Shown here: in pieces, positions 1 to 8,015 of the stretch
Layout: every line of letters starts with the position of its first letter
Numbering within the stretch: the stretch's first letter is position 1
From: Planctomycetales bacterium
GTDB taxonomy: Bacteria; Planctomycetota; Phycisphaerae; SM23-33
Length of the DNA stretch: 59,999 bases
Reading direction: 5' to 3'
Assembly: GCA_030612725.1 (NCBI GenBank)
Contig: JAUWNJ010000018.1
Location: 1-59,999 of the forward strand
Made by a program: the position numbers and the translations under genes
Notes under the pieces: model-generated
What the model was told of the DNA's origin: nothing
Databases searched by the model: none
Seen by the model: only the letters and a program-made list of their open reading frames with translations

Positions 1-10
1 GGGCGCGTTG

Positions 11-221
11 GCGCGCGCAAATGCGAACACATAGATTTTTCCATGGTGTTGGATGGGGGTCCTGATGTGGGTGCCGTGGGCGCGGTGTTTGCCTGCCCCC
101 AAGGGGCGACCACGTTAACGCCCGCAAGTCCGCGTGGTCGCAAACACCGCGACCACGGCACCCACATCAGGACACCCATCCAAAACCATGGAAAAATCTA
201 TGTGTTCGCATTTGCGCGCGC
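11..221. repeat. Large near-perfect inverted repeat, 81-bp arms
   Basis: The left arm (11-91) and right arm (141-221) are reverse complements with about three mismatches, around a 49-nt centre. The inner part (about 67-166) belongs to a dispersed family that also occurs at 7794-7873 and, degenerate, at 26443-26486; the shared core contains gcgaccacgtt and cgaccacggcaccc. No ORF with family resemblance is present. It could form a cruciform, or a very long RNA hairpin if transcribed. Lying at the window edge, an assembly artefact cannot be excluded, but the dispersed inner copies argue for a genuine element. Confidence 0.85.
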
Positions 222-306
222 AAACGCGAACGCAAAAATCGGGGAGATGAAAAATTCCAAAAAAACTTTTCCTAAGGCCCCCAAGGACTTATGGCGTCGC
301 TATCCG

Positions 307-346
307 TTTTGTGTTCGCGTTTGCGCGCGCAAACGCGAACGCAAAA
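307..346. repeat. 40-bp GC-rich palindrome
   Basis: A dyad centred on gcgcgc with 20-bp half-sites and one mismatch; the core is gcgtttgcgcgcgcaaacgc. The same word borders the larger inverted repeat around 200-235, so the two elements share sequence. There is no T-tract, so it does not look like a simple intrinsic terminator. Confidence 0.8.
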
Positions 347-680
347 GTTAATACAGAGCGTCCTTGGTACGCTTATGTGTTCTTTGATAAGTGAATATGA
401 GAAGACAGGGACCCGGCTTCGCATAACTACGCCGTGGCAGGCTTGGGACTTGGGACTTGGGAAAAACAGAAAAACAGATGAACCAATCAACCAGTCAACC
501 AGTCAACGGATTAACCGGAATACCGGAATACCGAGGAATCCGCAATCCACAATTCGCAATCCGCAATGGTGCTCTGGGACGTTTAGGTAAAATAGGCAAT
601 GGCGGATTTTTTAAAATGGGCGTAAAAACGACCTCAAAAACCGCAACTGCCTGCACGCCAAGGATTTGTGGATTTTGGAA
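347..680. other. Non-coding spacer with short reiterated words
   Basis: No convincing gene. The stretch holds short direct reiterations such as gacttgggacttggg (about 446-460), accagtcaaccagtcaac (about 489-507), ggaataccggaatacc (about 520-537) and repeated cgcaatccgcaat/acaattcgcaat words (540-566). ORFs that cross it run through repeats and into the antisense strand of the kinase gene, so they are rejected. Confidence 0.6.
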
Positions 681-800
681 ACTTTCCCAATTGTTCCCAA
701 TCGTTCCCAATCGTTCCCATTTGTTCCCAATTGTTCCCAATCGTTCCCAATCGTTCCGAATTGTTCCGTTTCGTTCCGTTTCGTTCCGTTTCGTTCCACA
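681..800. repeat. Twelve-copy 10-bp tandem repeat
   Basis: Exactly twelve consecutive decamers with consensus ttcccaatcg or its variants. The 5' units end in cccaa and the 3' units drift to ccgtt, giving a gradient along the array. The unit is close to one helical turn. It lies just past the 3' end of the histidine kinase gene (stop at 844 on the minus strand) and encodes no plausible protein. Bases 801-843 hold nothing else recognisable. Confidence 0.9.
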
Positions 801-843
801 ACGTGGTCCTACGGACCGCAAAAAGTCCCACCCTTTCATGGGC

Positions 844-1539
844 CTACGCCAATGGGAGGGTGATCACGAATCGCGTTCCTTTTCCCGGCTCGCTGTCGAG
901 GGTGATGTCGCCGTCGTGGCGACGAATGATTCGCCGGGCAGTCGGCAGTCCCAGGCCTGTGCCGCCTTTGGTCGTCGAGTAGTATGGTTCGAATATCTTC
1001 TCGCGGAGTTCGGGCTTAATCCCAGGGCCTGTGTCGATAACCTCAAACACAGCCTGACCTGCATCGGCGGAAAGCCGGAGCAGCAGTTCGCCGCCTTCGC
1101 TCATTGCCTGGGCGGCATTGATTATAAGGTTCAGAATCGCCTGCTTTATCAGCCCGGCGTCGATGCGACACGAAACGGACGTATCAGGCAATGCCGAACG
1201 AAGCACGACGTGTCTGTTTTCGGCTTGGGGGCGATAAAAGTCGGTCAATTCTTCGACAATTAATCGCAGGTCCAGTTCGGATAACTGAAGTTCCCCGCTG
1301 CCGACGTATTTGCGAAATTCTTTGAGAAAATCCTGAAGCCGCCGGACCTCGTCCTGAACCCGCTGGAGACGGTTAAGGTTGCGCCGGCAACGATCGTCGT
1401 CGATATCGGCGAAATCTTCCGCCAGGAGTTCCAGGTTCAGTTTGATTATCGAGAGCGGATTATTTATCTCATGCGGCAGATTGCCGATGGACCTGACAAG
1501 TTCCAGCAGGTCTTCAGTTTGTTGAGGGTGTTGAGACAC
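844..1539 (-). CDS. Sensorless histidine kinase (HisKA + HATPase core)
   Basis: A 231-aa kinase core. The H-box is HEINNPLS (about residues 23-30, phospho-accepting His), the N-box NLIINAAQAM (about 136-145), the G1 box DTGPGI, the F-box FEPYYSTTKGG and the G2 box GTGLGLPTARR. It should autophosphorylate and pass phosphate to a response regulator. No sensor, PAS or membrane segment precedes the H-box. The start used is GTG at 1539; the frame stays open upstream to about 1650 without an ATG, so the N-terminus is uncertain and the gene could be truncated. No regulator is adjacent; the nearest receiver protein is at 4397-4789. Confidence 0.85.
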   Translation of the reverse strand: MSQHPQQTEDLLELVRSIGNLPHEINNPLSIIKLNLELLAEDFADIDDDRCRRNLNRLQRVQDEVRRLQDFLKEFRKYVGSGELQLSELDLRLIVEELTDFYRPQAENRHVVLRSALPDTSVSCRIDAGLIKQAILNLIINAAQAMSEGGELLLRLSADAGQAVFEVIDTGPGIKPELREKIFEPYYSTTKGGTGLGLPTARRIIRRHDGDITLDSEPGKGTRFVITLPLA

Positions 1540-1722
1540 CGATTTTATCCATATGACGAAAACGGAAAAAGGTTCCGGCTTCGCCCCAAAGGGACACCGG
1601 ATAGTAGCCGTGGGCGTCAGCCTACGAGCGCCGATTGCCCAAAAATATCAGCCCCAAGGGGGCGTCGGAAAATCTCACTTTCTCCGCCGTCCCTTCGGGA
1701 CTAATCACTGTTAACCATTCTT

Positions 1723-1742
1723 CCGGGGGCTTATGCCCCCGG
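1723..1742. terminator. 8-bp stem hairpin downstream of pnp
   Basis: A perfect hairpin, ccgggggc-ttat-gcccccgg, about 55 nt past the pnp stop codon on the minus strand. No T-run follows, so it may act as a 3' stabiliser or a Rho-assisted end rather than a classical intrinsic terminator. The surrounding 1540-1796 holds only repetitive non-coding sequence. Confidence 0.45.
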
Positions 1743-1796
1743 ACACCTTCCATCGCCCTAAGGGGCAAAAGAAACCGACCAGTTTGATCAATTATT

Positions 1797-3893
1797 TTAT
1801 TTCTCTTCGGCCATTGCTTCTTTGCGGGAGAGTTTTACTCGTCCCTTGTCGTCGATTCCGATGACTTTGACCTTCACTACATCGCCGAGGTTGCAGACGT
1901 CTTCGACCTTTTCAACTCGCCTGTCTTCCAGCTGCGAGATGTGGCACAGGCCGTCCTGTCCGGGAAGAACCTCGATGAACGCGCCGAAATCCTTGATTCC
2001 GACGACCTTGCCGGTGTAGATTTTTCCGACCTTGATCTCTTCGGTCATCGATTCGATTTCGGCTCTGGCCTGTGCCGCCCCATCGCCCGATACGCCGGCG
2101 ATGAAGATTGTTCCGTCGTCCTCGATATCGATGGAGACTTCGTACTTGGTTGACAGGCCGTTGATCATCTTTCCGCCCGGTCCGATGACCTTTCCGATTT
2201 TTTCCGGATCGATCTTGATACTGATCATCTTCGGGGCGTAGGTGCTGATATCCTCTCGCGGCTTGGCGATTGCCTTTTCAATCTCGTCCAGCAGTTTCAT
2301 ACGAGCGGCCTTGGCCTGCTCGAGCGCCTGGACGATGGTTTCATGGTCGATCCCCTCGACGGGTTTGACGTCCACCTGGATACCGGTGATGCCTTCGCGA
2401 GTACCGGCCACTTTGAAATCCATGTCGCCGTGGAAATCTTCTTCGCCGATGATGTCGGTCAGGAGGATTTTCTTATCGCCTTCCTTGACCATGCCGACGC
2501 TGATACCGGCGACCGGCGCTGTAATCGGAACGCCGGCGTCCATCAGGCTAAGCGTAGCGCTGCAAACCGACGCCATCGAACTTGAACCGTTGGATTCGAG
2601 AATTTCGCTGACGACGCGGACGGTATAGGGAAAATCGTCGGCAGCCGGAAGCACGGGCAGAAGGCTTCTTTCAGCCAGCGCGCCGTGTCCGATTTCTCTG
2701 CGTCCGGGTCCGCGAATGGGGCGAATCTCGCCGACACTGAACGGCGGGAAGTTGTAGTGCAGGAGGAAGCGCTTGAAGTATTCCTCGGGCAGGCCGTCGA
2801 TTTTCTGCTGATCGCGCGGCGTGCCGAGTGTAACTGTGGCCATTGCCTGCGTCTCGCCGCGTGTGAATATCGCCGAGCCGTGAGTTCTCGGCAGGGCCGG
2901 TACTTCGATGGTTATGGGACGAATCTCGTCGGCGGCTCGTCCGTCCGGACGGGTTCCCGAAAGAATCAATTCACGCTGAACCTTGCCTTCTGTCTTGTAG
3001 AACGCCTTGCGAACCTCGGCGGGGCTGTATTCGGGTTCCTCGACGTCTTCGGGGCAAAGTTCCGCTACCAGTTCGTCGGCCATTTCGGAGATTGCCTGGT
3101 TCCGCTCTGCCTTATCTTTAATCTGCTTCGCCTGGCGGAGTTTTTCGCCGTATTTATCAAGCACGGTGGCCATCAGTTCTTCGCTGATTGGTGTGGACTC
3201 GTAAGTTTTTTTTGCACCGGCCTTTTCGACCATTTCGTCGATCATTCCGATAATCGTCTGGATATGCTCGAAGCCGAATGCACATGCCTTGGCGACGGTA
3301 TCCTCATCGACTTCCTTTCCGCCAAGTTCGATCATGTTGATTGCGTCGCGATGTCCCGCGACGATGAGGTCGAAGTCGCTTTCTTCCCGCTGCTTAAACG
3401 TCGGGAAGACGACGAATTCGCCGTCCACCCGTCCGACGCGAACGGCGGCAATGGGTCCGAGGAATGGAGCCGGGCTTAAAGCCAAGGATGCGCTTCCACC
3501 GATTATCGACAGCATGTCGGCATCGTTATCCTTGTCGGCAGAGACTACTATGCACTGAATCTGCACCTCGTTATTGAAATCATTAGGCCACAGCGGTCTA
3601 ATTGTCCGGTCGATCATGCGTGAGGTGAGAATTTCCTTGGCGGATGGTCTTCCTTCTCGCTTGAAGAACCCGCCGGGGAACTTTCCGCCGGCATACTGCA
3701 TCTCTCGATAATCCACGTAAAGCGGGAAATAATCGATTTTTCGCGTCGCCGGAGCCGAAAGCGCCGTCGCCAGGACGACCGTGTCGCCGTATCGAAGCGT
3801 CAGGGAACCATGCGACTGCCTGGCAATCTTGCCGGTCTCCATGATTAACTTTTGTGCACCAATTTCCTTCTCAATTTTCGTTGCTTCTTTCAT
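1797..3893 (-). CDS. pnp: Polyribonucleotide nucleotidyltransferase (PNPase)
   Basis: Phosphorolytic 3'-5' exoribonuclease of mRNA turnover, normally a trimer. About 698 aa from the chosen start. Two RNase PH-type domains flank an alpha-helical linker, followed by a KH domain (KIGKVIGPGGKMING, about 550-565) and a C-terminal S1 domain (GKVVGIKDFGAFIEV, about 630-645). The frame stays open 24 codons further upstream, but that part is a Lys/Arg/Ser-rich run in purine-rich DNA. ATG 3893 follows aaaggaaag and gives the normal N-terminus (MKEATKIEKEIG). It lies directly downstream of rpsO on the same strand, the conserved bacterial order. Confidence 0.97.
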   Translation of the reverse strand: MKEATKIEKEIGAQKLIMETGKIARQSHGSLTLRYGDTVVLATALSAPATRKIDYFPLYVDYREMQYAGGKFPGGFFKREGRPSAKEILTSRMIDRTIRPLWPNDFNNEVQIQCIVVSADKDNDADMLSIIGGSASLALSPAPFLGPIAAVRVGRVDGEFVVFPTFKQREESDFDLIVAGHRDAINMIELGGKEVDEDTVAKACAFGFEHIQTIIGMIDEMVEKAGAKKTYESTPISEELMATVLDKYGEKLRQAKQIKDKAERNQAISEMADELVAELCPEDVEEPEYSPAEVRKAFYKTEGKVQRELILSGTRPDGRAADEIRPITIEVPALPRTHGSAIFTRGETQAMATVTLGTPRDQQKIDGLPEEYFKRFLLHYNFPPFSVGEIRPIRGPGRREIGHGALAERSLLPVLPAADDFPYTVRVVSEILESNGSSSMASVCSATLSLMDAGVPITAPVAGISVGMVKEGDKKILLTDIIGEEDFHGDMDFKVAGTREGITGIQVDVKPVEGIDHETIVQALEQAKAARMKLLDEIEKAIAKPREDISTYAPKMISIKIDPEKIGKVIGPGGKMINGLSTKYEVSIDIEDDGTIFIAGVSGDGAAQARAEIESMTEEIKVGKIYTGKVVGIKDFGAFIEVLPGQDGLCHISQLEDRRVEKVEDVCNLGDVVKVKVIGIDDKGRVKLSRKEAMAEEK

Positions 3894-4044
3894 TTTCTTT
3901 CCTTTACCTTTTCTTTTCCTTACTGTTCTTACCTTTTTCTTACTTTCACTTTTCCTGTTTAGCATTTAGCCATAAACTTAATAGACTACAGCGATTGAGC
4001 GAGAGCCCAAGGTTGATTGTTGATAACTATAAAATGGGAGATGG

Positions 4045-4320
4045 TTACTTTCGCAGCCCCAAAGAGGCGATAACTTTCTGGTACCGTGTCGAATCGGTCT
4101 GCGCCAGATACTTCAGCAGGCTGTTGCGTTGCCCGACCATTTTCAACAACCCTCGCCTTGAGGCGTGATCTTTTTTGTTCGCCTTGAGGTGTTCGGTGAG
4201 ATGCATGATCCGTCCGGTCAACAGTGCAATCTGCACCTCCGTCGAACCGGTATCATCATCGTGCCGCTGATACTGACTTATAATCTCTTCTTTAACGACT
4301 GCTGTTGCAATGCCCATCAT
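4045..4320 (-). CDS. rpsO: 30S ribosomal protein S15
   Basis: A 91-aa protein of typical S15 length. Recognisable segments are the [14 protein letters not shown] helix, [19 protein letters not shown] and the C-terminal [13 protein letters not shown]. It binds the central domain of 16S rRNA during small-subunit assembly. Two consecutive ATGs (4320 and 4317) are possible starts; the second gives [13 protein letters not shown]. It is followed about 150 nt later by pnp, so rpsO-pnp co-transcription is likely. Confidence 0.97.
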   Translation of the reverse strand: MMGIATAVVKEEIISQYQRHDDDTGSTEVQIALLTGRIMHLTEHLKANKKDHASRRGLLKMVGQRNSLLKYLAQTDSTRYQKVIASLGLRK

Positions 4321-4396
4321 ATTCCCGTTCTTTCCCCTTTGCCTTCTTTCACGCGTCTATCGGCGCTTCTCTTTCCAGTAACAATAATCGACCCGA

Positions 4397-4789
4397 CTAT
4401 TCTTCCGGGATGAGTAAATCTTTGACTCCCTGCACCAATTTCTCAATCCTGAAAGGTTTATTCAGATACATGTCAACGCCGAGCGTCTCGGCAAAAACAC
4501 GATGCCTGGTGCCCGGATTCCCTGTTACCATTATTACCCGTGGCGGTTCGGTTTTCTTTATCTTCTGCCTGATTTTCTCCAGGACGAGAAACCCGCTTCT
4601 CTTCGGGAGCATCACGTCCAGCACCATAAGGTCAGGCGGCGATTTCAATACTTTCCGCACAGCCGACTCACCGTCCTCAACCGTCTCAATGTCAGCGCCG
4701 GTTTCAGCCAACGCCGTCTTCATCGACAACAAAATATCCCGGTCATCATCGACCAGCAGGATCGTCTTACCTTTTAATTCATCAGCCAT
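4397..4789 (-). CDS. Single-domain response regulator (receiver)
   Basis: A 130-aa CheY-like receiver with no output domain. The acidic pair is VDDDRD (about residues 14-19), the phospho-accepting Asp sits in LMVLDVMLPKRSG (about 55-67), the conserved Thr in VIMVTGNPG and the Lys in YLNKPFR. It should relay a phosphoryl signal by protein contact. It stands 76 nt upstream of rpsO on the same strand. Its partner kinase is unknown; the sensorless kinase at 844-1539 is one candidate by proximity only. Confidence 0.9.
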   Translation of the reverse strand: MADELKGKTILLVDDDRDILLSMKTALAETGADIETVEDGESAVRKVLKSPPDLMVLDVMLPKRSGFLVLEKIRQKIKKTEPPRVIMVTGNPGTRHRVFAETLGVDMYLNKPFRIEKLVQGVKDLLIPEE

Positions 4790-4904
4790 TCGGAATACAT
4801 GCTCCCACCAGTTTCAAGACAAGCAAGTTATGATATCGTTCGACATCGCGTGTGTCAAAACATTTTAGCAAACTTTTATTCCGGTGCGGGCGAAACAAAG
4901 CATT

Positions 4905-4938
4905 AGGCTCTGTCTGAAAACTATTTCAGACAGAGCCT
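4905..4938. repeat. Perfect 15-bp inverted repeat with 4-nt loop
   Basis: The arms aggctctgtctgaaa (4905-4919) and its exact complement (4924-4938) flank acta. It lies in the divergent spacer between the receiver gene and the homocysteine methyltransferase. There is no T-run on either side. It could be a protein-binding dyad, a transcript hairpin or a mobile-element end; no transposase is nearby. Confidence 0.75.
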
Positions 4939-5026
4939 GGCAGGTCCCGCTATTTTTCTCGCAATCGGTACAGCCGCTTGACAACGAGCAAACAAAGGTC
5001 TTTCATAATACCGAAAGGAAAAACTA

Positions 5027-5914
5027 ATGAAGAACATGATGGAACGATTAAATGCCGGTGAAATCCTTTTCTGCGACGGGGCTATGGGAACTTTTCTCCA
5101 GGACAAGGGACTCAAGCCGGGCGAGTGCCCGGAACTGTGGTGCATCGAACGAGCAGACGACATTAGGGACATCCATCGCCAATACCGCCAAGCCGGCAGC
5201 GATATCGTCGAATGTAACTCCTTCGGCGGCTCACGATATAAATTGAAGCATTACGGTCTGGACGATCGCGCCGCTGAAATCAACCAGGCCGCCGCCGCCG
5301 TCGCGCGTGAAGTGGCCGGTGAAGACCAGTACGTCCTCGGAAGCGCCGGACCTACCGGCGAATTCATGGCCCCGCTCGGACTGGAAACGGAAGAGAACTT
5401 CTACGACGCCTTCCGCGAACAGATAACCGCCTTCGAAGCCGGCGGAGCCGACGCGGTGATTATCGAAACAATGACAGCCTTGGAGGAAGCAGCCGTAGCC
5501 GTCAAGGCAGCCAAGGAAAACACCAAACTCGTCGTGATGGCGTCTTTCACGTTCGACCCACAGGTACACGGCGGATACGCCTCGATGATGGGCGTTACGC
5601 CCGAAAAATTCGCCGAAACTATTATCGAAGCCGGCGCGGACATCATCGGCGCTAACTGCGGCACGGGGCCTGACCACATGATCAATGTCGTCAAACTCCT
5701 GCGAGCAGCAGCGCCGGATATGCCCATCATCGCCATGCCGAACGCCGGTATGCCCGTTATCGAGAACGGGCAAACCGTCTTCAAGGAGACGCCCGAAGCA
5801 ATGGCCTCCAAAGCGCCCCTGCTGGTCGAAGCCAGCGCTAATATCGTCGGAGGCTGCTGTGGGACAGGACCAGAACACATCGCCGCTATGAAAAAGGCAA
5901 TACTGGGCAACTGA
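5027..5914 (+). CDS. Homocysteine S-methyltransferase family protein
   Basis: A 295-aa protein matching the homocysteine-binding TIM barrel found as the N-terminal module of cobalamin-dependent methionine synthase and in betaine- and S-methylmethionine-homocysteine methyltransferases. It starts with FCDGAMGTFLQDKG; the zinc ligands are visible as GANCGTGP (about 205-212) and VGGCCGTGPEHI (about 271-282). No folate, B12 or reactivation domain is attached, so it is either a stand-alone enzyme or one part of a split MetH. ATG 5027 follows aaagga. The methyl donor cannot be inferred. Confidence 0.88.
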   Translation: MKNMMERLNAGEILFCDGAMGTFLQDKGLKPGECPELWCIERADDIRDIHRQYRQAGSDIVECNSFGGSRYKLKHYGLDDRAAEINQAAAAVAREVAGEDQYVLGSAGPTGEFMAPLGLETEENFYDAFREQITAFEAGGADAVIIETMTALEEAAVAVKAAKENTKLVVMASFTFDPQVHGGYASMMGVTPEKFAETIIEAGADIIGANCGTGPDHMINVVKLLRAAAPDMPIIAMPNAGMPVIENGQTVFKETPEAMASKAPLLVEASANIVGGCCGTGPEHIAAMKKAILGN

Positions 5915-5920
5915 CCTGTT

Positions 5921-5981
5921 ACGTAGCACGGGCGTCTCGCCCGTGAATTAAAGAGGCATGGCCGAGACGGTCATGCTACGT
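5921..5981. terminator. Imperfect inverted repeat after the methyltransferase gene
   Basis: Arms of about 25 bp (5921-5945 and 5957-5981) begin seven bases after the stop codon. The left arm carries its own small dyad, cacgggcgtctcgcccgtg. A T-rich stretch follows closely (about 5989-6000) and leads straight into the leuA promoter. It is a plausible 3' end for the preceding transcript. Confidence 0.55.
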
Positions 5982-5998
5982 CGGCACATTTTTTCTCT

Positions 5999-6026
5999 TT
6001 GACCAAACGGTAAAGACCGATATAAT
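5999..6026 (+). promoter_or_regulatory. Sigma-70-type promoter of the leu leader
   Basis: TTGACC (5999-6004) and TATAAT (6021-6026) with a 16-nt spacer. The predicted start, about 6033, lies just ahead of a gaagga ribosome site and the leucine leader peptide, which fits the geometry of an attenuator. Confidence 0.8.
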
Positions 6027-6047
6027 ATGTAATTGAAGGATTTTCGA

Positions 6048-6125
6048 ATGATGGTCCGTCAACGCGACAACTTGAGCCTCCTGTTATTGCTGGGGCTATT
6101 GCTACGCCCCCTCGGGGCAGGCTGA
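6048..6125 (+). CDS. leuL: Leucine-rich leader peptide of leuA
   Basis: A 25-codon ORF with ATG at 6048 (a second ATG follows at 6051), a gaagga ribosome site 8-13 nt upstream and TGA at 6123-6125. Ten codons are leucine, including five in a row (6078-6092) and then three in a row (6096-6104). All leucine codon types except CTT occur. This is the ribosome-stalling sensor of a leucine attenuation switch: its end overlaps the competing hairpins described in the next entry. It is too short for routine gene callers. Name given by function, not by homology. Confidence 0.85.
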   Translation: MMVRQRDNLSLLLLLGLLLRPLGAG

Positions 6126-6190
6126 CGGATCGCGGGAACATCAGATTTTGACGCCCCGTGGTCTAATCCAAGGATCGCGGGGCTTTTTTA
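6106..6190 (+). promoter_or_regulatory. Transcription attenuator of leuA (hairpins plus terminator)
   Basis: Four segments fit the classical scheme. Segment 1 gcccc (6106-6110) pairs with segment 2 ggggc (6114-6118). Segment 2, read as cggggc (6113-6118), also pairs with segment 3 gccccg (6153-6158). Segment 3 pairs with segment 4 cggggc (6178-6183), which is followed by six Ts (6184-6189). A ribosome stalled on the leucine codons (up to 6104) would mask segment 1 and favour 2:3, allowing read-through. A ribosome reaching the stop codon would mask segment 2 and allow the 3:4 terminator. leuA begins 51 nt later. Confidence 0.82.
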
Positions 6191-6241
6191 TTGGGCAAAA
6201 TGAACTGTAACTGACGAAACTATGGAACAAAGGAAGATATT

Positions 6242-7783
6242 ATGGCTGAACCGAGAAAAATCCTGATCTTCGATACGACGCTGCGGGACGGCGAGCAATC
6301 GCCCGGATGCAGTATGAACCTTGCCGAAAAACTCGAAGTGGCGAAGATGCTGGAGGCATTGCGGGTCGATATTATCGAAGCCGGTTTCCCTATAGCCTCA
6401 CCGGGCGATTTCGATGCCGTTCAGGCTGTGGCTGAAACTATCGAAAACTGCACAATCGCCGCCCTCGCCCGCGCTGTCGATAAGGACATCGAGCGAGCCG
6501 CCGAAGCCGTCGCCAAATCCGAACGCCGGCGAATCCACGTCTTCTGCGCAACAAGCGAAATCCATCGCAAACACAAACTCAAACGCGCCAAGGACGAAAT
6601 TATCAAAATGAGCGTCGAAAGCGTCCGCCAAGCCACCGAATATACCGACGACGTGGAGTTCTCACCCGAAGACGCATCACGCACCGAGCCGGAATTCCTC
6701 GCCGAAGTGGTCGAAGCCGTTATCGAAGCAGGCGCAACCACCGTAAATATCCCAGACACCGTCGGTTACGCTATGCCAGCGCAGTTCGGCGACCTGATCC
6801 GATACCTGTACAAGCATGTCTCGAACATCGACGATACCGTCATCAGCGTCCATTGCCACAATGACCTCGGTCTGGCCGTCGCCAACTCGCTCGCGGCAAT
6901 TCGCGCGGGGGCAGGACAGATCGAGTGCACAATCAACGGCTTGGGCGAACGCGCCGGAAACGCCGCGCTCGAAGAAGTCGTCATGGCAATGAAGACCCGC
7001 CGCGACTTCCTCGACGCCGACACCAATATCGAAACGGCGAAAATATATCCCGCCTCACGCATGGTCTCGTCCATCACCGGCGTCAACGTCCAGCGGAACA
7101 AGGCCATCGTCGGAGAAAACGCCTTCGCGCACGAAGCCGGCGTTCACCAGCACGGAATGCTGGCCGACCGACACACTTACGAAATTATGAAGCCTGAAGA
7201 CATCGGCGTACCCGCCAGCAGACTGGTATTCGGAAAACACTCAGGCCGGCACGGATTCGAGGAAAAGATTCGGTCGCTCGGTTTTACCCTCACGGACGAA
7301 CAACTTAACGAGGCCTACGAGAAATTCATCGTCCTTGCCGACAAGAAAAAGAGCGTCTATGACGCCGACATCGAAGCGATTATCGACCAGCAGGTAGGCT
7401 TGGCGACGGAAGTTTGGCGACTGGAGGGCCTGCAAACCACAGCCGGGACGAACGCCATACCGACCGCGACGGTAATGCTGTCGAAAGAGGGCGAAACTAT
7501 CACCGACGCAGCCACCGGTGACGGACCCGTCGATGCGATTTACGAAGCAATTCGACGGATTACCGGCATGAAATTAACGCTGACGGATTATTCGCTGCGG
7601 GCATTGACCGGCGGTAAGGACGCACAGGGCGAGGTAACTATCGAGGTCGATAGCGACGGGCGAAAGTTCCGAGCACGGGGTTTGAGCACAGACATTGTAG
7701 AGGCCTCGGCCAAGGCCTACCTCGCCGCAGTCAACCGAGTCCTCACAGCCACCAACGGCGGTAAAAAACCACCGCAACCGTAA
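6242..7783 (+). CDS. leuA: 2-isopropylmalate synthase
   Basis: A 513-aa enzyme for the first committed step of leucine synthesis (acetyl-CoA + 2-oxoisovalerate). The N-terminal HMGL-like TIM barrel begins with FDTTLRDGEQSPG (about 10-22); metal and catalytic motifs include SVHCHNDLGLAVANS (about 203-217) and NAFAHEAGVHQHG. A C-terminal allosteric LeuA dimer domain (about 365-505) should give leucine feedback inhibition. The ribosome site is aaaggaag. With the leucine attenuator upstream, both the transcript and the enzyme appear to be end-product controlled. No leuBCD follow. Confidence 0.95.
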   Translation: MAEPRKILIFDTTLRDGEQSPGCSMNLAEKLEVAKMLEALRVDIIEAGFPIASPGDFDAVQAVAETIENCTIAALARAVDKDIERAAEAVAKSERRRIHVFCATSEIHRKHKLKRAKDEIIKMSVESVRQATEYTDDVEFSPEDASRTEPEFLAEVVEAVIEAGATTVNIPDTVGYAMPAQFGDLIRYLYKHVSNIDDTVISVHCHNDLGLAVANSLAAIRAGAGQIECTINGLGERAGNAALEEVVMAMKTRRDFLDADTNIETAKIYPASRMVSSITGVNVQRNKAIVGENAFAHEAGVHQHGMLADRHTYEIMKPEDIGVPASRLVFGKHSGRHGFEEKIRSLGFTLTDEQLNEAYEKFIVLADKKKSVYDADIEAIIDQQVGLATEVWRLEGLQTTAGTNAIPTATVMLSKEGETITDAATGDGPVDAIYEAIRRITGMKLTLTDYSLRALTGGKDAQGEVTIEVDSDGRKFRARGLSTDIVEASAKAYLAAVNRVLTATNGGKKPPQP

Positions 7784-7793
7784 TAAGGTAACC

Positions 7794-7873
7794 GGGTGCC
7801 GTGGCCGCTGTGTTTGCGGCCACGTTAACGTTTGCGCATCCGCGTGGTCGCAAACGCCGCGACCACGGCACCC
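7794..7873. repeat. Dispersed stem-loop element after leuA
   Basis: Arms of 25 bp (7794-7818 and 7849-7873; three mismatches) begin ten bases past the leuA stop codon, between convergent genes. Its sequence is a shorter version of the inner part of the element at 11-221, sharing gaccacg/ggccacgttaacg and cgcgtggtcgcaaac. Probably it ends the leuA transcript. Bases 7874-8015 hold no gene. Confidence 0.8.
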
Positions 7874-8015
7874 CCTGTTCAGCCCCATCGGGGTGTTCGT
7901 ATATCTGCCTCGGCACATTGGCTGTTCACGACCGCCCCGCCGGTCGGAACGAAGCAAAGACTCGCCGTGGCGAGGGCTTGAAAAATCCCAACCACTATAC
8001 CTCATATGCTTGCTA

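Noticed and set aside
1-350. Insertion sequence
   Set aside because: Strong inverted repeats but no transposase ORF between or beside them; called a repeat element only.
681-800. CRISPR array
   Set aside because: The repeats are 10 bp and contiguous with no spacers, and no cas genes are present.
457-1263. 268-aa frame across the decamer array and the kinase gene
   Set aside because: The translation is repetitive through the array and then antisense to the kinase core; no ribosome site or family resemblance.
4978-5009. TTGACA with CATAAT as the promoter of the homocysteine methyltransferase
   Set aside because: The spacer would be 20 nt and the leader only about ten bases; not convincing.
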